DNA from: Ammoniphilus resinae | GTDB lineage: Bacteria > Bacillota > Bacilli > Aneurinibacillales > RAOX-1 | DNA length: 64,000 nt | Reading direction: 5' to 3' | Assembly: GCF_017873965.1 (NCBI RefSeq) | Contig: NZ_JAGGKT010000019.1 | Span: 1-64,000, forward strand | Shown: piece after piece, positions 60,834-64,000 of the stretch | How positions within the stretch are numbered: position 1 is the first letter of the stretch | Layout of the letters: each line of letters starts with the position of its first letter | The notes under the pieces: generated by a model | Databases searched by the model: none | Told to the model about the DNA's origin: nothing | What the model saw: the letters and a program-made list of their open reading frames with translations, nothing else | Made by a program: the position numbers and the translations under genes

Positions 60834-60866
60834 TTAGCGCAAACGAATGAATTGAATAATCATCAT
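60834..60866 (-). CDS. Ten-residue ORF with strong ribosome binding site
   Basis: ATAGGAGAGATC precedes ATGATG, then MMIIQFIRLR and a stop. It is too short to judge by composition. It could be a leader peptide or micro-protein of unknown role. It lies in the otherwise empty 60722-61100 gap. Confidence 0.3.
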   Translation of the reverse strand: MMIIQFIRLR

Positions 60867-61100
60867 GATCTCTCCTATCAAGGAATTACGGGCTTTCTGC
60901 CCCCCCTTTATTATAGCACGCTTTTCACTATGGCGTCAGTTTGATAGCCGCTACCTTTTTTAAAAAATAGGCTTTTTTACCCACCCACAAAACCACAATT
61001 TAGTCCGATGTAATCATAAATTCATTTTCAAATTTAGATAAAATGGAACATACACCGATCATCCATATAGATCCTAAGTAAAAGGCAAAACCATTGAAAA

Positions 61101-61373
61101 ATGGTGACGCAAAACTATAGGGGCTTCGTTGTTTTACAACATGCCAGCCAGGTGCCAAAGGAGGAGAATGGTATTATATACCGGGAAAAGTTCAATCAGT
61201 GGATTCAAACTAAACTACTGCTTAAAATTGTTACAAAGGACGAAATTACTATTTATGGCCGGATGTTAACTTACCATGAAAATGAAAAAATGATCCTCGT
61301 CTATGACGTGGATCATAAAAATGTGTTTAATGTAAGTCTTTTTGAAATTTATCAGATTACTCCATCGGAGTAA
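61101..61373 (+). CDS. Hypothetical protein, possibly YolD/Sm-like
   Basis: 90 residues. KLLLKIVTKDEITIYGRMLTYHENEKMILVYD followed by VFNVSLFEIYQI suggests five strands as in a small Sm-like barrel, weakly like YolD proteins. No good ribosome binding site precedes the ATG, so the start is uncertain. Function unknown. Confidence 0.5.
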   Translation: MVTQNYRGFVVLQHASQVPKEENGIIYREKFNQWIQTKLLLKIVTKDEITIYGRMLTYHENEKMILVYDVDHKNVFNVSLFEIYQITPSE

Positions 61374-61384
61374 AAAATGTCTTT

Positions 61385-62059
61385 TTACTGGATCCAAAGT
61401 TTAAACAGGCCTTCGGTAACTCCCAAATTGTACATATAATAAACTCCAAAAGCAGTACTAATGAAGCCCGTAACTTGGGATAGCATTTTATGTATATTTA
61501 TCTTTTTCGCGCTAAGCACAAAGGGAATCCCGATGATTGTAGTAAAAGAAAGCATACCTATTACCGTTCCTATACCAAATATAAGAATATAAAAGGCACC
61601 TTCCCAAATGTTTTTTACTGTGCTCATCGTTAATAGAACCATAGCTGCACTACCAGCGAGACCATGCACCAACCCAATAATCATGGATTTTAGATAAGAG
61701 ATATCCTGATGTTGGTGCTTGTGTTCTCCATCACCATGGTCATGTTGATGGAGCCGATGATTTCTGAAAGAAAGGATACTAGTAATACCAAGATAGACAA
61801 GCATAATTCCTACTAGGAATTCTAGGGACATCGCCCATTTTTCTGGTATTTCCCCCTTCATAAGAATCAAAAGAATACAAACGATAAATAATGTAGCAGT
61901 ATGGCCAATTCCCCAGAATACTCCTGCTAGTGAAGAACGAGATAACTTTTTACTTCGACTGGCAATGGTAGATACAGCAATGATATGATCTGGCTCAATG
62001 GCATGTTTAAACCCAAGCACCAGTCCGAAAGCTAGAATCGATAGAAAACTTATTTCCAT
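61385..62059 (-). CDS. UreH/HoxN-like Ni/Co transporter
   Basis: 224 residues from the ATG at 62059 (GGGGGTG upstream). Six helices; helix 1 motif GLVLGFKHAIEPDHIIAVSTI carries the HAxxxDH metal site of NiCoT and UreH-type transporters. FWGIGHTATLFIV gives a second conserved His. A His-rich loop (HQHDHGDGEHKHQHQD) lies at about residues 105-120. No urease or hydrogenase genes are in view. An inverted repeat overlaps its promoter. Confidence 0.85.
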   Translation of the reverse strand: MEISFLSILAFGLVLGFKHAIEPDHIIAVSTIASRSKKLSRSSLAGVFWGIGHTATLFIVCILLILMKGEIPEKWAMSLEFLVGIMLVYLGITSILSFRNHRLHQHDHGDGEHKHQHQDISYLKSMIIGLVHGLAGSAAMVLLTMSTVKNIWEGAFYILIFGIGTVIGMLSFTTIIGIPFVLSAKKINIHKMLSQVTGFISTAFGVYYMYNLGVTEGLFKLWIQ

Positions 62060-62084
62060 CAGCACACCCCCTATTTCCATCCTA

Positions 62085-62122
62085 CTATCGTGTTATATTT
62101 CCAATTAATTGTAACACAATAG
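62085..62122 (-). promoter_or_regulatory. Operator-like inverted repeat over a promoter
   Basis: CTATTGTGTTA and TAACACGATAG (minus strand) are 11-base arms, 10 matching, 16 bases apart. The -35 TTGTGT (62119-62114) lies in one arm and the -10 TATAAC (62097-62092) ends in the other. A bound dimer would block polymerase. Confidence 0.5.
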
Positions 62123-62173
62123 GCATGTCTGTACATAGTAAAAGTTCTGTGCTTGACGAAATAAAAAGATCTC

Positions 62174-62596
62174 TTACTTCTCTTCTTTCGCGAAATGTTC
62201 CATACGGGCTTGAATCGCATCACGTACTATACGGAATTGTGTCATGATTTCTTCTTCTGATCCGGTCGCTTTTGCTGGATCATCGAATCCCCAGTGCCAT
62301 CTCTCCGCTTTTTCATTGCGTACCACGGGGCAATGATCGTTTGCATGTCCACATAGGGTGATGATGTAGTCTGCCCGTTCTAAGATTTCAGGGTCAATCA
62401 CATCTGAAGTGTGATGACTAATATCGACTCCAGCTTCTTTCATGACTGCTACGGCACGTGGATTTAATCCATGTGCTTCGAGACCTGCACTTTGAACTTC
62501 GTACTTATCACCCGCTATCGCATGTAACCAACCATGTGCCATTTGGCTGCGGCAAGAGTTCCCTGTACAAAGAAAGTAAACCAGTGGTTTTTTCAT
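62174..62596 (-). CDS. arsC: Arsenate reductase, thioredoxin-dependent
   Basis: 140 residues from the ATG at 62596 (GGGAGG upstream). It has the low-molecular-weight phosphatase fold: P-loop [14 protein letters not shown] with Cys 10 and Cys 15. The redox pair is at [11 protein letters not shown] (about Cys 82 and 89), and the general-acid Asp is in FDDPAKATG. It reduces arsenate to arsenite, with thioredoxin resetting the disulfide. It follows arsB by 17 bases. Confidence 0.95.
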   Translation of the reverse strand: MKKPLVYFLCTGNSCRSQMAHGWLHAIAGDKYEVQSAGLEAHGLNPRAVAVMKEAGVDISHHTSDVIDPEILERADYIITLCGHANDHCPVVRNEKAERWHWGFDDPAKATGSEEEIMTQFRIVRDAIQARMEHFAKEEK

Positions 62597-62613
62597 TTTT
62601 TCCTCCCAAATTT

Positions 62614-63900
62614 TTAATGGATGAGATGAAGCCATAAATAGAGACCCAATAGGGTAATAAATAAAGTGGGAATCGTAAGTACAATTCCTGTTCGGAAATA
62701 TTGCCCCCATGTGATGGTTATATCTTTTCGAGATAGCACATGGAGCCAAAGGAGAGTCGCTAAGGAACCAATGGGTGTAATTTTCGGTCCTAAGTCAGAA
62801 CCAATGACATTGGCATAAATCAGCGCTTCACGGATCATCCCTTCTGTCGCTGTGCCCTGGATCGCGAGTGCATCAATCATCACCGTAGGCATGTTGTTCA
62901 TAATCGAGGAAAGGATTGCCGCCATAAAGCCCATTCCCATGGTGGCGGAGAAAACTCCGTATTCAGCTGTCCATTGAATAGCTCGTCCTAACATTTCTGT
63001 CAAACCTGCATTACGAAGTCCGTAGACCACAACATACATGCCGATCGAGAAAACCACCACAGCCCAAGGTGCTTCTTTCACCAGCTTCCAGGAATTCACC
63101 TGCTCACTTCCCTTGGCAACAAGGATAAAGAAAATAGCTGCAATACCTACAATAAACGATACGGGGATGGCAAACGTTTCACTTACAAGATAGCCGAACA
63201 AAAGGACGACTAAAATCACCCAGGATAATCGGAACAATTTCAAGTCCCTGATAGCTTCCTTCGGATTTTTAAGTTGAGTTACATCGTAGGAATCAGGAAT
63301 GCTCTTGCGGAAATAAATGTAAAGCAGACCTAAACTTGCAAATAAGGAAAAGAAGTTAGGAACGATCATGCGACTCGCGTATTCCACAAAACCGATTCCG
63401 AAAAAGTCAGCGGATACGATATTTACCAAGTTACTGACAATGAGTGGCAAAGAAGTCGTATCGGCAATAAATCCACTGGCAATGACATAGGCAATAATCA
63501 TTTTCTCATCAAACTTTAATGCACGAACCATGGCCAGAACGATTGGGGTTAAGATCAGGGCAGCCCCATCATTGGCAAAAAACGCAGCTACCGCAGCCCC
63601 AAGAAAAATCACGTACACAAACATTAATTTTCCATTTCCTTTAGCCAGGCGAGCCATATGCAACGCAGCCCATTCAAAGAAACCAATTTCATCTAAAATC
63701 AAAGAAATAAGGATAATGGCAACGAATGCTAGCGTCGCGTTCCATACAATCCCTGTAACCGTCCAAACGTCTTGGAGGGTTACCACGCCAAAGGCAAGAG
63801 CGAGTAATGCCCCCCCTGAGGCAGACCATCCGATGGACAGACCTCTAGGTTGCCAGATGACAAAAATTAAGGTAATAACAAAGATGATTACTGCTAACAC
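62614..63900 (-). CDS. arsB: Arsenite efflux permease ArsB
   Basis: 428 residues from a GTG with AAGGAGAG upstream. About eleven or twelve helices of the ArsB/NhaD group, with [38 protein letters not shown] and [17 protein letters not shown] as typical pore motifs. It exports arsenite or antimonite. It lies between arsR and arsC, the usual ars order. Confidence 0.94.
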   Translation of the reverse strand: MLAVIIFVITLIFVIWQPRGLSIGWSASGGALLALAFGVVTLQDVWTVTGIVWNATLAFVAIILISLILDEIGFFEWAALHMARLAKGNGKLMFVYVIFLGAAVAAFFANDGAALILTPIVLAMVRALKFDEKMIIAYVIASGFIADTTSLPLIVSNLVNIVSADFFGIGFVEYASRMIVPNFFSLFASLGLLYIYFRKSIPDSYDVTQLKNPKEAIRDLKLFRLSWVILVVLLFGYLVSETFAIPVSFIVGIAAIFFILVAKGSEQVNSWKLVKEAPWAVVVFSIGMYVVVYGLRNAGLTEMLGRAIQWTAEYGVFSATMGMGFMAAILSSIMNNMPTVMIDALAIQGTATEGMIREALIYANVIGSDLGPKITPIGSLATLLWLHVLSRKDITITWGQYFRTGIVLTIPTLFITLLGLYLWLHLIH

Positions 63901-63917
63901 GATGTGTTTCTCTCCTT

Positions 63918-64000
63918 TTAATTACATTGTACAAGGAGTCCCTGTTGCTCCAATTCTTTCAATTTGTAAGAAAGATCAGGAAGATGTGTTAAAGAGAATC
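63918..64000 (-). CDS. arsR: ArsR-family repressor, partial (C-terminal end)
   Basis: Only the last 27 residues are in the window: [20 protein letters not shown] followed by LLVQCN and a stop. The position 17 bases before arsB and the sequence fit the C-terminal helix of an ArsR metalloregulator. The rest, with the metal-binding and winged-helix parts, lies beyond the right edge. Confidence 0.7.
   Translation of the reverse strand, partial: FSLTHLPDLSYKLKELEQQGLLVQCN

Overview
The window looks like chromosome from an endospore-forming Bacillales bacterium (Bacillus sensu lato). It carries a gerA/gerB/gerC-type germinant receptor operon, two YjcZ-type micro-proteins, two DUF3231 proteins, a LysM-CAP protein, yojF-bshB2 (bacillithiol), a HemY-type oxidase, ahpCF with a PerR-like box, and strong GGAGG ribosome binding sites. 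No rRNA, tRNA, CRISPR array or prophage was seen.

Layout. 0-2.5 kb is a decayed patch with remnants of a membrane protein, a metallo-beta-lactamase and an aminoglycoside phosphotransferase, then an intact C1q-like protein. 2.8-17 kb holds scattered housekeeping and accessory genes (DUF72, DoxX, BsuPI-type protein, two VOC proteins, PfkB kinase, truncated NCS2 permease, pirin, alpha/beta hydrolase, hemY, CDF transporter). It is interleaved with repeat arrays and one complete IS1182-family element. 18-29.7 kb is a sugar/sugar-acid locus on the minus strand: sensor kinase and response regulator, two lipoprotein binding proteins, a ribose-type ABC transporter, a metallo-hydrolase and two enolase-superfamily dehydratases. 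A separately terminated SDR dehydrogenase lies upstream. Together they suggest uptake of a sugar, oxidation, lactone opening and dehydration to a 2-keto-3-deoxy acid.

29.9-33.5 kb is the germination operon. 34.6-36.3 kb holds the scar of a lysR/eamA pair, an uncharacterised three-gene operon of related ribbon-helix-helix-like proteins, and a candidate small RNA. 36.3-39.6 kb is a SNF2 helicase. 40-51 kb carries enzymes and spore/envelope genes, including an amidase gene joined by deletion to a deacetylase remnant. 52-56.8 kb is the redox block (ahpF, ahpC, tpx, yojF, bshB2). 57-64 kb holds an MHS transporter, an oxidoreductase, a hydrolase, a UreH/HoxN-type metal transporter and the ars operon, with arsR cut by the window edge.

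The most unusual signal is between genes. Several unrelated repeat families (units with ACTGGC, GACCGTA, TGATGACC, CTTATGAAG or ATAAGCGG) recur at fixed spacings of 21, 51-52 or 62 bp, close to whole numbers of DNA helical turns. Two of them share the same 3 units-spacer-4 units plan. A second theme is gene decay by internal deletion. All gene calls come from reading translated sequence; no database search was run.
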